From JAKVBH01 sp049800955 (GTDB taxonomy: Bacteria > Pseudomonadota > Alphaproteobacteria > Rhodobacterales > Rhodobacteraceae), in assembly GCF_049800955.1 (NCBI RefSeq), contig NZ_JBNAGA010000002.1, forward strand, positions 310,001 through 374,000: a stretch of DNA of 64,000 nucleotides, in the 5' to 3' direction. How positions within the stretch are numbered: the first letter of the stretch is position 1; every line of letters starts with the position of its first letter. The translations under genes and the position numbers were made by a program. The notes under the pieces are model-generated. The model had not been told where the DNA came from, searched no databases, and worked only from the letters and a program-made list of their open reading frames with translations. Shown one piece after another: positions 1-8,404 of this stretch.

Positions 1-322
1 ACATCCGGGTCCCCGAGACAAGCGCGCGCGGGTTCTCGATATAGGCGTCCAGCGTGTCGGCATGCCATTCCAGCCCGTTGGTCGCCGCGCGCTGCATGCC
101 TTTGGAATAACGATACTTCTCATGGGCGGCGGCTTTGCGCCCGAAGAGGCCGTTCAGATGGGGCCCGATGCGATCCCGCGAGCCCTGCCCCACCATGTGA
201 CAGCCCTTGCACTGGTCAAAGACCACTCTCCCGGCATCGGGGTCTCCCAAAGGCTCCGCGAGCGCGGCGCCCGAAAGGAGCACCGCGCTCAAAGCCGCAA
301 TCGCACTACGCATCCGCATCAT
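1..322 (-). CDS. soxE: SoxE-like c-type cytochrome (partial, 3' end outside window)
   Basis: N-terminal 107 residues of a small periplasmic class I cytochrome c. A signal peptide (about residues 1-22, ending in ALA) is followed by one heme motif CKGCH near residue 38 and by GTRM at the window edge, whose Met is the likely axial ligand. The start ATG at 322 overlaps the soxD stop (ATGA), so the two are translationally coupled. Its place downstream of soxD matches soxE of alphaproteobacterial sox clusters, an electron carrier for the Sox system. The soxE name rests on position, because single-heme cytochromes of this type are common; a generic cytochrome c552-type protein is the alternative. 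Confidence 0.72.
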   Translation of the reverse strand, partial: MMRMRSAIAALSAVLLSGAALAEPLGDPDAGRVVFDQCKGCHMVGQGSRDRIGPHLNGLFGRKAAAHEKYRYSKGMQRAATNGLEWHADTLDAYIENPRALVSGTRM

Positions 323-1365
323 TGAGAGGCAGCTTTCAGATATTCCACGATCGCGTCAAGGTCGCCGTCCTTTCGCAGGCCGGCGAACGACATCTTCGTG
401 CCGCGCATGTAGTCCTTGGGTTTGGCGAGAAAGGCCTTCAGCTCCTCTTCGGACCAGACCAAGCCCTCCTCTCCCGCCGCAGCCATGACCTTGGAATAGC
501 GGAAGTTCTCTGCGGCCCCGGCGGGCGCACCGACGATCCCCGTCAGAACGGGGCCCGACTTGTTCTTCGCGCCGTCACCGATCTGGTGGCAGGATTTACA
601 CTTGCGGAAAACCTTCTCTCCCACGGCGGCCAATTCGGCATCAATGGCGGGCGCTTCGGGCTCTGCCGCCTCAGCCGCCACTTCGACCACGTCAGGCGCT
701 GCGGCTTGCATCGCGGCCTCTTTCGCCTCTTTCGAATGGTCCTGCCCAGGCGTCACATTCAGATCAGTTGCGCGTTTGGTGATCTGCACAGCGCCGGATT
801 TGCAGTTCTCCATGCAGGGCTCGCCGCGCCAGATCGTGTATTCCGTCTCGGCGCGATCATCGATGATGAAACCGTCGGCGTTGTACATCTCAACATCCGC
901 GAAGGTCTCGTGGCTGAGCACGAAATCCTCGTCTACCAACTGGTTGGAATAGAGAATGTAGGCCACGATGGCATAGGTCTCATCGGCGGTCAGCGTGCCT
1001 GCGGCGCCAAAGGGCATCGAGCGATGCACGTAGTCCCACACGGTCGAGAGATAGGGCCAATAAGAGCCCACGGTCTTGACCGGGTCCTCATCGGCCAGCG
1101 TATCCCAGCCGCCCGCAAGCACGGGCCAATTGCCCACGCCTTCAGCAAAATCGCCATGACACACGGCACAATACTCGCCAAAGACTTCGTCCCCCGTCCA
1201 GACATCGCCAGAGCCTTCCGGCAAGCCGCGCCCATCTGGCAGGACATCCACATCCCAAGCGGCGATCTCTTCGGGCAGCGCCTCACGGCCCAACCCATAT
1301 CCTTCGGCAAAGGCGGGGCCGCTTACCAGAAGTATCGCGAGTGAGGTTTTAAGAAACTTCGACAT
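319..1365 (-). CDS. soxD: SoxD, diheme cytochrome c subunit of sulfur dehydrogenase
   Basis: Protein of 348 residues with a signal peptide (cleavage near ALA-FA-E, residue 20) and two heme motifs, CAVCH (66-70) and CKSCH (256-260). An Ala/Glu/Pro-rich linker (about 215-245) separates the two cytochrome domains. GTKMSF near the C-terminus supplies a Met ligand to the second heme. This is the SoxD architecture. With the molybdenum subunit SoxC it forms Sox(CD)2, which oxidises the sulfane sulfur bound to SoxY. The ATG lies 17 nt inside the end of soxC and has AAGGAG at 1376-1381. A CxxxC pair (GEPCMENCKS, 184-188) lies between the hemes. Confidence 0.95.
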   Translation of the reverse strand: MSKFLKTSLAILLVSGPAFAEGYGLGREALPEEIAAWDVDVLPDGRGLPEGSGDVWTGDEVFGEYCAVCHGDFAEGVGNWPVLAGGWDTLADEDPVKTVGSYWPYLSTVWDYVHRSMPFGAAGTLTADETYAIVAYILYSNQLVDEDFVLSHETFADVEMYNADGFIIDDRAETEYTIWRGEPCMENCKSGAVQITKRATDLNVTPGQDHSKEAKEAAMQAAAPDVVEVAAEAAEPEAPAIDAELAAVGEKVFRKCKSCHQIGDGAKNKSGPVLTGIVGAPAGAAENFRYSKVMAAAGEEGLVWSEEELKAFLAKPKDYMRGTKMSFAGLRKDGDLDAIVEYLKAASQ

Positions 1366-2620
1366 TTTCAGTCACTCCTTCCGGGGTCACATGCCAGGTC
1401 TGGATGCAATTGTTGTGGTAGATCGAGTTGAGCCCGCGCACCTCGCGCAGCTGCTCTTTCGTGGGCTGGATATAGCCCGTCTCATCCATGGCGCGGGATT
1501 GCAGGAGCATCTCTTCGCCCTGCCAATCGATGTCGAGATAGAAGCGCGTGAGCGCCTTGTCGGTGCCCGGTGCGGCAAGCCGCGCGGTCTCCCACGTCAC
1601 ACCGCCATCGCGGGAGACGTCCACCCGCGTGATCTTACCTTGGCCCGACCATGCCAGCCCGGTGATCACGAGCGGCCCGTGGCCATGGGTGATGGGTGCC
1701 TGCGGGGAGGGCGAGGTGATGACGGATTTGGCATCCATCACCCAGGTCCATTTCCGCGCCGTGCCGTCTTCGAGCACATCGGTGTATTTCGAGGTCTCTT
1801 CGCGGCTCTGCACAGCCATGTCCGTCACCTCAATGCGGCGGAGCCATTTGACCCACATGTTGCCTTCCCAACCGGGCACGACCAAACGGACGGGATAGCC
1901 ATGCTCCATCCGCAGCGCTTCGCCGTTGGCCTTGAAGGCGACGAGCACATCGTCGAGCGCCTTTTCCATCGGGATCGAACGGCCGTTGGAGGAGGCATCC
2001 GCCCCTTCGACATAGACCCATTTATCGCCAAGGTCTCCGGCGGCATCGAGCCCGGCCTCCTCAAGGAGAGTGCGCAGCGACACGCCGGTATATTCCATAT
2101 TGTGGATCATGCCGTGGGTGTATTGCGCGCCATTGAGCTGCGCGCCGGCCCACTCCATGCCGGTATTGGCGGCACATTCGCAGAAATAGACATGTTGTTC
2201 GCGCGGAAAGCGCTCCAGATCAGCGTAGGAGAAGACAAGCGGGCGATCCACGAGGCCGTTGATCATCAGCCGATAATCTTCCTTGCGCAGCTCGATGGCG
2301 CCAGAATGGTGCCGCTCAAAGGCGCAGCCCTGGGGCGTGATCGTGCCATCGAGCGCATGGATCGGCGTGAAGTTGATCGACGAGATCGGATCGGCGGTCA
2401 ACCACGGGACGGTGCGGCGCACGACGTCTTTCTCGAATTCAATCGGCATGCCGTAGGGCGTGGCGTCCACGCCGTCACCCAGACCAGAGGTCCAGTCCTG
2501 CAACTCGGTGATGAGCGGATCGGGCGTGCCCGCGCTTGCGGCGGCACCCAGCGTACCGGCGGCTGCGGCGGCAGAGCCCCGCAGAAACGCGCGGCGGGAG
2601 GGTTTTTGGAGGTCAGACAT
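1349..2620 (-). CDS. soxC: SoxC, molybdenum-cofactor subunit of sulfur dehydrogenase
   Basis: Protein of 423 residues of the sulfite-oxidase family. It begins MSDLQKPSRRAFLRG, a twin-arginine signal expected for a Mo-cofactor enzyme folded in the cytoplasm, followed by an Ala-rich hydrophobic stretch. The segment FCECAANTGMEW holds the Cys expected to ligate molybdenum. SoxC works with SoxD in Sox(CD)2, removing electrons from protein-bound sulfane sulfur so that thiosulfate goes to sulfate without stored sulfur. I chose ATG 2620 over in-frame upstream codons because the Tat motif then sits at the N-terminus and AGGAG precedes it. The 213 nt between this gene and soxB hold nothing I can name. 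Confidence 0.95.
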   Translation of the reverse strand: MSDLQKPSRRAFLRGSAAAAAGTLGAAASAGTPDPLITELQDWTSGLGDGVDATPYGMPIEFEKDVVRRTVPWLTADPISSINFTPIHALDGTITPQGCAFERHHSGAIELRKEDYRLMINGLVDRPLVFSYADLERFPREQHVYFCECAANTGMEWAGAQLNGAQYTHGMIHNMEYTGVSLRTLLEEAGLDAAGDLGDKWVYVEGADASSNGRSIPMEKALDDVLVAFKANGEALRMEHGYPVRLVVPGWEGNMWVKWLRRIEVTDMAVQSREETSKYTDVLEDGTARKWTWVMDAKSVITSPSPQAPITHGHGPLVITGLAWSGQGKITRVDVSRDGGVTWETARLAAPGTDKALTRFYLDIDWQGEEMLLQSRAMDETGYIQPTKEQLREVRGLNSIYHNNCIQTWHVTPEGVTENVEVS

Positions 2621-2833
2621 GAGGACTCCTTTGATTGGAATGGACAAGCCGGGCAAAACCAGCCCCTGGGATTGCGATTGGTGCGTTGGGTCCATGGCGC
2701 TTTATGTCGGCCACTGGCGCGCTTCGGAAACCTGGCATCGTGTGGTCAGACAAAAATCCATCCCCGGACAGGGGCTGGCTTTGCCCGGCGCCTGCGGCGC
2801 TGTTTCGGGCAGAATGCACTGCATGCGCCAAGA

Positions 2834-4543
2834 TCATATCCCCACGATCTCGACGCTGTTGTTCTCGGACAGGCTCACGGTGCCCTGTTTGCGAATGTGG
2901 TTTTCCACCACGTCCCAGATCTGCGGGCCTTCGGTGCCTTCATTCACGCTGGCCCATCCGGCCACGACATAGGAGCGCGATGGATCAATGGGCTCGCCTG
3001 TGGACAGAAGCGTCATCTCGGAGATGCGCTCGCCCTGAGGCTTGGAGACGTCAACGCGGTAGCCAAGCCCCCCGGTGCGGACCATATCGCCGCCTTGCTG
3101 GTAATAGGGATCGGGGTTGAAGATATTGTCGGCCACGTCTTCGAGCACGACCTTGAGGAACTCGCCCGTCATTTCCGTCCGATAGGCCTCGCCATAGGTC
3201 ATGGAGGTGACGTTCCAGATGTCCTCGCGGGTGATGTCCTGTCCGGGCAGGACCGATGGGCCCCAGCGCACACCGGGCGAGAGCGCGATTTCGGCCTCGC
3301 GTTCGGAGAGCAGCGCGTCGCAAATCAGATCGTCCCACGTGCCGTTGAAATTGCCGCGGCGGTAGAGGAGCGTATCGGTCTGGCCGATGACTTCTTCGAG
3401 CTGGGCCTTGTAGGGCGCGCGCTCGGCCTCGATGGCGGCGGCAACCTCGGGATCAGGCGCGATCACATCGGAGAAGACCGGGATCAGCTTGGTGCGGTAG
3501 CCCATCATCCGCCCGTCGCGCACATCGAGATCGACGCGGGAGACAAATTTGCCGTTGGAGCCGGACGCGATCAGAAGCGTCTCGCCCACGAGCACCGGTT
3601 CGGGCAGGGCATCGTGGGTATGGCCTGTGAGGATCACGTCGATGCCTTTGACCTTGGAGGCCATGCTCTTGTCCACATCAAAGCCGTTGTGGCTGAGGCA
3701 GACCACCAGCTCGGCGCCCGCCGCGCGGACCTCATCGACCATCTCCTGCATCCGCCTGTCGCGGATACCGAAGGAGTATTCGGGGAACATCCAGCCCGGG
3801 TTGGCGATGGGCATATAGGGGAAGGCCTGACCGATTACGGCGATCTTGGTGCCGCCGCGCTCGAAGAATTTATAGGGCGGAAAGAGCTCGGTGGGCTCAT
3901 CCCATTCGGCATCAAAGATATTTTGGCCGAGAGCGGCGAAGGGGAGGTCTTCAACAATCTCGGCCACGCGGTCAGAGCCCAGCGTGAATTCCCAGTGGAA
4001 GGTCATCGCGTCGGGCTTCAGCGCGTTCATCACATTGACCATGTCCTGGCCTTGCGTGTGATAGCAGGTGTAGGAGCCATGCCAGGTATCGCCGCCATCG
4101 AGCAGGAGCGCATCGGGGCGGTCAGCGCGGATGGCGTTGATGATCGTCGCGACACGGTCCAGCCCGCCGACACGGCCATAAGACTGCGCCAGCGCGGCAA
4201 AATCGCCCGACGAGAGCGCGTAATGGGCCGGGCTGCCATCGGCAATGCCGTAGAGCTTGCGAAAATCCGCCCCGGTCACATGGGGGACAGCGCCCTTGTT
4301 GTTGCCGACACCCAGGTTGATCGAAGGCTCGCGGAAGTAGATGGGCACCATCTGGGCGTGAATATCGGTGATGTGGATCAGGGAGACATTGCCAAAAGTA
4401 TCAAATTCCAGAAGCTGATCCTGCGTCAGCGCCTGCTGCGCGCCAAGCCGCGCCCAATTGCCAAACCCCGACGCGCCCGTCAGAGCGGCGGCGGCCATGG
4501 AGACCTGAAGGAAATCCCGGCGGGACATCATGGGAGAGATCAT
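2834..4543 (-). CDS. soxB: SoxB, thiosulfohydrolase (dimanganese)
   Basis: Protein of 569 residues of the 5'-nucleotidase/metallophosphatase family. It hydrolyses the terminal sulfonate from the SoxY-bound intermediate in the periplasm. Visible metal-site motifs are DIHAQ (D60, H62), LDGGDTW (about 148-154) and GHTHD (307-311). The N-terminus carries SRRDFLQ, a Tat-like signal, then a hydrophobic segment. The start at 4543 is supported by AAAGGA about 8 nt upstream. It is separated from soxA by 96 nt holding a hairpin and a palindrome, so soxBCDE may have its own promoter or a processed transcript. Confidence 0.96.
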   Translation of the reverse strand: MISPMMSRRDFLQVSMAAAALTGASGFGNWARLGAQQALTQDQLLEFDTFGNVSLIHITDIHAQMVPIYFREPSINLGVGNNKGAVPHVTGADFRKLYGIADGSPAHYALSSGDFAALAQSYGRVGGLDRVATIINAIRADRPDALLLDGGDTWHGSYTCYHTQGQDMVNVMNALKPDAMTFHWEFTLGSDRVAEIVEDLPFAALGQNIFDAEWDEPTELFPPYKFFERGGTKIAVIGQAFPYMPIANPGWMFPEYSFGIRDRRMQEMVDEVRAAGAELVVCLSHNGFDVDKSMASKVKGIDVILTGHTHDALPEPVLVGETLLIASGSNGKFVSRVDLDVRDGRMMGYRTKLIPVFSDVIAPDPEVAAAIEAERAPYKAQLEEVIGQTDTLLYRRGNFNGTWDDLICDALLSEREAEIALSPGVRWGPSVLPGQDITREDIWNVTSMTYGEAYRTEMTGEFLKVVLEDVADNIFNPDPYYQQGGDMVRTGGLGYRVDVSKPQGERISEMTLLSTGEPIDPSRSYVVAGWASVNEGTEGPQIWDVVENHIRKQGTVSLSENNSVEIVGI

Positions 4544-4567
4544 CGGGCGGATCCTTTACTCGAAGTG

Positions 4568-4590
4568 CACACATGCGCATGTGTGAATTT
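4568..4590. promoter_or_regulatory. 18-bp palindrome with TGTGAATT, candidate SoxR operator before soxB
   Basis: CACACATGCGCATGTGTG at 4568-4585 is a perfect inverted repeat, and it runs into TGTGAATTT (4582-4590). TGTGAATT also occurs in the soxW-soxX and soxS-soxV gaps. Its position, about 25-45 nt upstream of the soxB start, fits an operator. Assignment to SoxR is inference. Confidence 0.5.
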
Positions 4591-4600
4591 AATTTCTGCG

Positions 4601-4629
4601 AAAAGCCCCGCCCGAATGAACGGGCGGGG
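4601..4629 (-). terminator. GC-rich hairpin with T-run between soxA and soxB
   Basis: CCCCGCCCG (4606-4614) and CGGGCGGGG (4621-4629) form a perfect 9-bp stem with a 6-nt loop. Reading on the minus strand, the stem is followed by CTTTTC. It lies 11 nt after the soxA stop. It could be an intrinsic terminator, partial attenuator or 3' stabiliser of soxXYZA mRNA. Confidence 0.65.
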
Positions 4630-4639
4630 TCCAGAAAGC

Positions 4640-5494
4640 TTAGTTGCGAACCGAGGGTCCTTCGACACTCAGACCATTGCCACGCGAGGCAACGTAAAGC
4701 TCAAGCGCGATGAACTCTGCGGAGCCCGGGCTATACGTTTCGGCACGGGTGTCGCGGACACAGCCTTTGAAACGGGCATGCACGGTATTGAGCTTGGCGT
4801 TCTTCAAACGGTAGGTCGGAAATCCGTTGATCTGGCCCTGGCTCAGGTGGTCCGCGCGGATATAGTTGCCGTAGTTCTCTTCATGGCAGGACGCGCAAGA
4901 CAGCTCAAGCTGACCCGTGCGGGTGTAGTAGAGTTCCTTGCCCTGCTCCCAAACAGACTGCACCGGACCATCAATGGCCACATTGACAGGCATGCCACGG
5001 GATTGCACCGAAATCAGCGCTTCCATATTGGCCATCGCACCGGACGTGTATTTGTAAGGCTCGGCCCCCATATTCTCCGTGCGGCAGTGGTTGACCTGCA
5101 TCGCAAGCGTACGGACTTCACCGGCCTCTTCATTGAACTTCGGATAAACCGCGCGCACGCCTTTCATCGACGTTTCGACGTTTTCATGGCAGGTGGCGCA
5201 GGATTTGTTCTCAGTGCCTTCGACGGCGTTCCACTGATCCATGCCCTGATCGACGAAGATCATGCCAGGATTGTCGAAATCATCCAGCTGGAGCGATTGC
5301 GTCTCGTCGGAGCGGAAGTGCCACCCCGAAATCAGCTCGCTGACACCGGTATCGGCCATGTGATCCGGCACAGCAGCCTTCGTCACCATTTCAAGTTCGT
5401 CATTGATGACCATTTTGTCGTCATCTGCGCCGCCGGCGAACGCCGCGCCCGCCAGGCCAATGGCTGTGACGATGGCTGTTGTTGTCTTTTTCAT
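4640..5494 (-). CDS. soxA: SoxA, diheme cytochrome c subunit of SoxAX
   Basis: Protein of 284 residues with a signal peptide (cleavage near residue 21, AFA-GG). Heme motifs are CATCH (99-103) and CASCH (200-204), and Cys245 in RFKGCVRD is the active-site cysteine that carries a persulfide and ligates heme. With SoxX it conjugates thiosulfate to the SoxY cysteine. Both hemes of the diheme SoxA subtype are present. GGAGGG lies about 10 nt before ATG 5494. It follows soxZ by 76 nt, a gap long enough for local control though I see no clear element there. Confidence 0.96.
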   Translation of the reverse strand: MKKTTTAIVTAIGLAGAAFAGGADDDKMVINDELEMVTKAAVPDHMADTGVSELISGWHFRSDETQSLQLDDFDNPGMIFVDQGMDQWNAVEGTENKSCATCHENVETSMKGVRAVYPKFNEEAGEVRTLAMQVNHCRTENMGAEPYKYTSGAMANMEALISVQSRGMPVNVAIDGPVQSVWEQGKELYYTRTGQLELSCASCHEENYGNYIRADHLSQGQINGFPTYRLKNAKLNTVHARFKGCVRDTRAETYSPGSAEFIALELYVASRGNGLSVEGPSVRN

Positions 5495-5570
5495 AATTTA
5501 CGGTCCCTCCCTGATTGGCTTTGTATGCCAAGCCTCGCCCGGGAGATTACGTCCCGGGCGAGGACTTTAT

Positions 5571-5900
5571 TCAGCCGATAGCCACTTTTTTCGCTGTCTC
5601 GTAGACAGAGCCATCGTCATCGTACCACGTGAATTTGAACTCACCGGCCTCTGGAACCATGGCTTCAAACTCGAAATACGGGTTGGTCGAAATCGCAGGC
5701 TCGAGCGTGACATCGATGACATTGGTGCCATTGAAATCAGCAGTGAAGCGATTGATGATCGAGCGCGGGATTACGTTTCCGTCTCCGTCCTTGCGCTGCC
5801 CGGACTCCATTTTATGGGAGATCAAGGTCTTGATTGTGATGGCCTCACCGGCGGCTGCCGTTTTAGGGACCTTCACGCGTGGTTTTACACCTTTTGCCAT
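5571..5900 (-). CDS. soxZ: SoxZ, sulfur-carrier complex subunit
   Basis: A protein of 109 residues with no signal peptide, as expected because SoxZ is exported as a complex with SoxY, which carries the Tat signal. The sequence MAKGVKPRVKVP then an immunoglobulin-like fold (ISHKMESGQRKDGDG, NPYFEFEAMVPEAGEFKFTWYDDDG) is typical of the family. It forms the SoxYZ heterodimer that presents the substrate to SoxAX, SoxB and SoxCD. The gene lies 19 nt downstream of soxY. Confidence 0.96.
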   Translation of the reverse strand: MAKGVKPRVKVPKTAAAGEAITIKTLISHKMESGQRKDGDGNVIPRSIINRFTADFNGTNVIDVTLEPAISTNPYFEFEAMVPEAGEFKFTWYDDDGSVYETAKKVAIG

Positions 5901-5919
5901 TGTAGTGGTCTCCTCTTGC

Positions 5920-6336
5920 TTAGCCGCCGCAGCCGCCGATTGTGACTTTCACGGTATTGGCCGCGCGCGCGAAGCTGCCGTCTGCCAATTGCGCAATCGC
6001 AACGACATCCTGCGTTCCGGCAAGGCGAATCCGCGTCGAGGCGGTCTGGCTGGCTGCCAGCTCACCAAACTTGAACGTGGCCACCGGGGGCGTCGGATTG
6101 CCCGCAGCGTAAACCGCGATGGCGACAGCACCGGGTGCAGACACCTCGATCGGAACGGTGTTGCCGTTTTCCGCGATTTCAGGTGTGGTGAGCTCGATAC
6201 CGGCATCGCCAATATCCGCACCACCGGTGAATTCGGCGATCAGGTCGTCCAGCGCGGCATGCGCGCGCATCGGAAGGACCGTCATCAGCGCAGCACCGGC
6301 ACCCAGTGCCAGCGTTTCGCGACGCGTGAATTCCAT
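5920..6336 (-). CDS. soxY: SoxY, sulfur-binding carrier protein
   Basis: Protein of 138 residues with a Tat signal (TRRETLALGAGAAL) ending near AHA (residue 27). It ends in the invariant GGCGG tail, whose Cys136 covalently binds the sulfur substrate on a flexible arm. It pairs with SoxZ, and all Sox enzymes act on this cysteine. The gene lies 31 nt after soxX and 19 nt before soxZ, within one transcription unit soxXYZA. Length and tail are canonical. Confidence 0.97.
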   Translation of the reverse strand: MEFTRRETLALGAGAALMTVLPMRAHAALDDLIAEFTGGADIGDAGIELTTPEIAENGNTVPIEVSAPGAVAIAVYAAGNPTPPVATFKFGELAASQTASTRIRLAGTQDVVAIAQLADGSFARAANTVKVTIGGCGG

Positions 6337-6367
6337 TTGGGTTCTCCTCGTCTCTGATTGAGTTACT

Positions 6368-6850
6368 TTAGCCGTCCTTGAGCGTCAGCAGATACGCGAC
6401 GACATCTTCGACTTCCTGCGCTGTCAGAATTGGCGTCAGGTCTTCTTCTTTTGCGGCTTTGCCCGTGTAACCATTGCCGGGGCGAATAAACCCGCTGGTT
6501 TTGTAGAAACCGGGCATCACGGTACCATCGAACATCATCTTTGCGTTCACGACGATCCCGCGCAGCTCTTCCGCAGTGCGATACTCGCCCACGCCATCGA
6601 GTGACGGGCCCACTTCCCCATGGAAGGGGGCATGTTTGAGCGCTGTGACTTCATGGCAGGCGATGCAGTTGCCCTTGCCACGAATGGTCATGATCTCGGC
6701 GCCGTTCGCGGCATCACCCGGCGCACCGGTCAACGAGGCTGCAATCGTGCCATCTTCCGTAAATTCCACGTCGTTTGGCTTCATGGCTTCCGCCGACGCA
6801 AGCCCGGCCGCGCAAGCCATAATCGCAAAAATAGTGAGCGTTTTCTTCAT
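6368..6850 (-). CDS. soxX: SoxX, monoheme cytochrome c subunit of SoxAX
   Basis: Protein of 160 residues with a signal peptide (residues 1-20, MKKTLTIFAIM to ASA). CIACH at 62-66 binds the heme, and the Met of DGTVMPGF is the probable axial ligand. It passes electrons from the SoxA active site to the cytochrome pool. I chose ATG 6850 over an in-frame codon 18 nt upstream because the Shine-Dalgarno GGGAGG sits just before it and the signal peptide then starts with MKK. It is the first gene of soxXYZA, downstream of a gap with candidate operators. Confidence 0.95.
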   Translation of the reverse strand: MKKTLTIFAIMACAAGLASAEAMKPNDVEFTEDGTIAASLTGAPGDAANGAEIMTIRGKGNCIACHEVTALKHAPFHGEVGPSLDGVGEYRTAEELRGIVVNAKMMFDGTVMPGFYKTSGFIRPGNGYTGKAAKEEDLTPILTAQEVEDVVAYLLTLKDG

Positions 6851-6910
6851 TGTCCCTCCCGCAGCCACCTTGGCTCAGCCGCTTGGCTATCGTGGCTTAT
6901 CGCATACCGT

Positions 6911-6960
6911 AGTGCACGAATATGGAATGACGCAACAACAAATTCACTTTTGTGAATTTT
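6911..6960. promoter_or_regulatory. soxW-soxX gap: inverted repeats, candidate SoxR operator
   Basis: AAATTCAC (6940-6947) and GTGAATTT (6952-6959) form a perfect 8-bp inverted repeat around TTTT. Nearby is GAATATGGAATG (6918-6929), similar to GAATATGTGAAT on the minus strand of the soxS-soxV gap. ArsR-family SoxR regulators are known to bind equivalent soxV and soxX promoter regions in other bacteria. Confidence 0.55.
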
Positions 6961-6978
6961 ATCGCTTTGGAAGGGGTC

Positions 6979-7557
6979 TCAATCCGTCGATCCGTTGTCG
7001 CGCTCCTGGATCATCCGCGCGTGGTAGCGCTGAAAATCTTCATCCCCATCAAGGGCATAGCGCTTCTCAAACACCCAGGTGAACATATCCAACGTCGTGC
7101 CTGCCCCAAAGGCGCCAGGCATTTGCGCGACGGCAGCCTGCGGCGCAGTCAGGCCTTCTGCGACCTCTTCGTCAATGAACATCAACGTCGGCGTAAACAG
7201 AATCCCCCACTTGCGGGCCATGTCCTTTTCGCTGCGCGTATCGCCGTCAAAATCCGTGACCTCCACATCTCCGTGCAGGTTCAGTTGCACGACAAAGTAA
7301 TTCTCCTCGATCATTGCGGTGATGTCTTCGCGTGGAAACACGTCCTCATGCATTTTGGTGCAGTAGATGCAGCCGCGTTGTTCGAAAAAGAGCACGAGGC
7401 GTTTGCCCTCGGATTTGGCCTCCTCGAGGTCTTCGCGCAGATCTTTGAACGTGTCGCGCATCCAAGCTGTTTTGTGCAGGCCATCGTCGCCGAGCTCTGC
7501 GGCGGCGAGGGGCAAAGCCATCATTGCGGCAAACAGAATTGCGATGAAACGGGTCAT
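6979..7557 (-). CDS. soxW: SoxW, periplasmic thioredoxin
   Basis: Protein of 192 residues with a signal peptide (MTRFIAILFAAMM to AAA, residue 20) and a thioredoxin fold. The redox motif is CIYC (63-66) in FFEQRGCIYCTKMH, and FTPTLMF contains the cis-proline. It is thought to receive electrons from the membrane protein SoxV and keep periplasmic Sox thiols, especially SoxYZ, reduced. The start at 7557 is supported by AGGAGA. It lies 14 nt after soxV. The frame stays open far upstream into soxV, but that extension has no signal peptide and overlaps soxV, so I rejected it. Confidence 0.92.
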   Translation of the reverse strand: MTRFIAILFAAMMALPLAAAELGDDGLHKTAWMRDTFKDLREDLEEAKSEGKRLVLFFEQRGCIYCTKMHEDVFPREDITAMIEENYFVVQLNLHGDVEVTDFDGDTRSEKDMARKWGILFTPTLMFIDEEVAEGLTAPQAAVAQMPGAFGAGTTLDMFTWVFEKRYALDGDEDFQRYHARMIQERDNGSTD

Positions 7558-7571
7558 GTCTTTCTCCTGTG

Positions 7572-8312
7572 CTAGCCAATGGTCATGAAGATCGGAAAGG
7601 TCTCCAGGAGCCATTGCGCGATAATGCTGATGGAATTCGTCGCGATGAGTAGTCCGAATGTGATGAGCAAGAGGCCCATGAGTTTCTCGATCATCGGCAA
7701 ATGGCGGCGGAAGCGGGCCATCCAGCGCATGAACGGGCCGATGAACATCGCAGCGACCACGAAAGGCGCCGTCATGCCGACACCGTAGACAAAGAGCAGC
7801 GAGGCACCACGCAACGCAGTGTCTTGCCCCGCAGCCGTAAACAGGATCGCCGCCAATACGGGACCCACACAAGGGGTCCAGCCGAAGGCGAACGCGAGAC
7901 CAATCAGGTAAGCGCCCGCAAGGCTGAGATTGGATGTCTCGCCGGTATCTGCACGAAACTGTCGATACAAAAAGCCGATTTTGATCACGCCCAGAAAGTG
8001 CAGGCCCATGGCAATGATCAGCGCCGCCGCGGCCCAGCGCAGGATGTCGAAATACTCTCTGACCATCTGGCCAAAGATCGAAGCCGTCGCGCCCAGCGCC
8101 ATAAAGACAGTGATCACGCCAAGCGCAAAAGCCATCGCGGCCAGAATCGCCCGGCGGCGGACACGCGGCGAGATCTCGGCATTGGCGCTGATCTGGTTCA
8201 TGCCGACCCCACCGAGATAGCTCAGGTAAAACGGCACGATGGGCAGAATACAGGGGGACAAAAAGGACAAGAGCCCCGCCACGAGTGCGCCAAAGATGGT
8301 CACATCAAACAT
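7572..8312 (-). CDS. soxV: SoxV, CcdA/DsbD-type membrane thiol transporter
   Basis: Protein of 246 residues with about six hydrophobic segments, of the CcdA family. It opens with FLSPCILPIVPFYLSYLGG, holding the first conserved Pro-Cys, and FGWTPCVGPVLAAIL holds the second Cys of the transmembrane redox pair. It carries reductant from cytoplasmic thioredoxin across the inner membrane to SoxW. It is the first gene of the minus-strand sox run and diverges from soxS over a 92-nt gap. A general ccdA of cytochrome c maturation is possible from sequence alone, but context favours soxV. Confidence 0.92.
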   Translation of the reverse strand: MFDVTIFGALVAGLLSFLSPCILPIVPFYLSYLGGVGMNQISANAEISPRVRRRAILAAMAFALGVITVFMALGATASIFGQMVREYFDILRWAAAALIIAMGLHFLGVIKIGFLYRQFRADTGETSNLSLAGAYLIGLAFAFGWTPCVGPVLAAILFTAAGQDTALRGASLLFVYGVGMTAPFVVAAMFIGPFMRWMARFRRHLPMIEKLMGLLLITFGLLIATNSISIIAQWLLETFPIFMTIG

Positions 8313-8342
8313 ATCTGCCCCCCACGCGATGTGATCCGCGTT

Positions 8343-8367
8343 GTATAATTCACATATTCATATTACG
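8343..8367. promoter_or_regulatory. soxV-soxS divergent promoter region, candidate SoxR operator
   Basis: This AT-rich stretch in a 92-nt divergent gap holds AATTCACA (8347-8354), the reverse complement of TGTGAATT seen in the other two sox gaps. It also has a tandem CATATT repeat (8353-8364). It probably serves both promoters. Confidence 0.55.
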
Positions 8368-8404
8368 TTGGATGAAACGGGGGCACCCCGTCAAGGAACC
8401 TGTC

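Noticed and set aside
1391..5581. Very long open frame on the plus strand (about 1,396 codons)
   Set aside because: It is antisense to soxC, soxB and soxA, all of which are complete with family motifs. It has no domain, and such frames are common opposite GC-rich genes.
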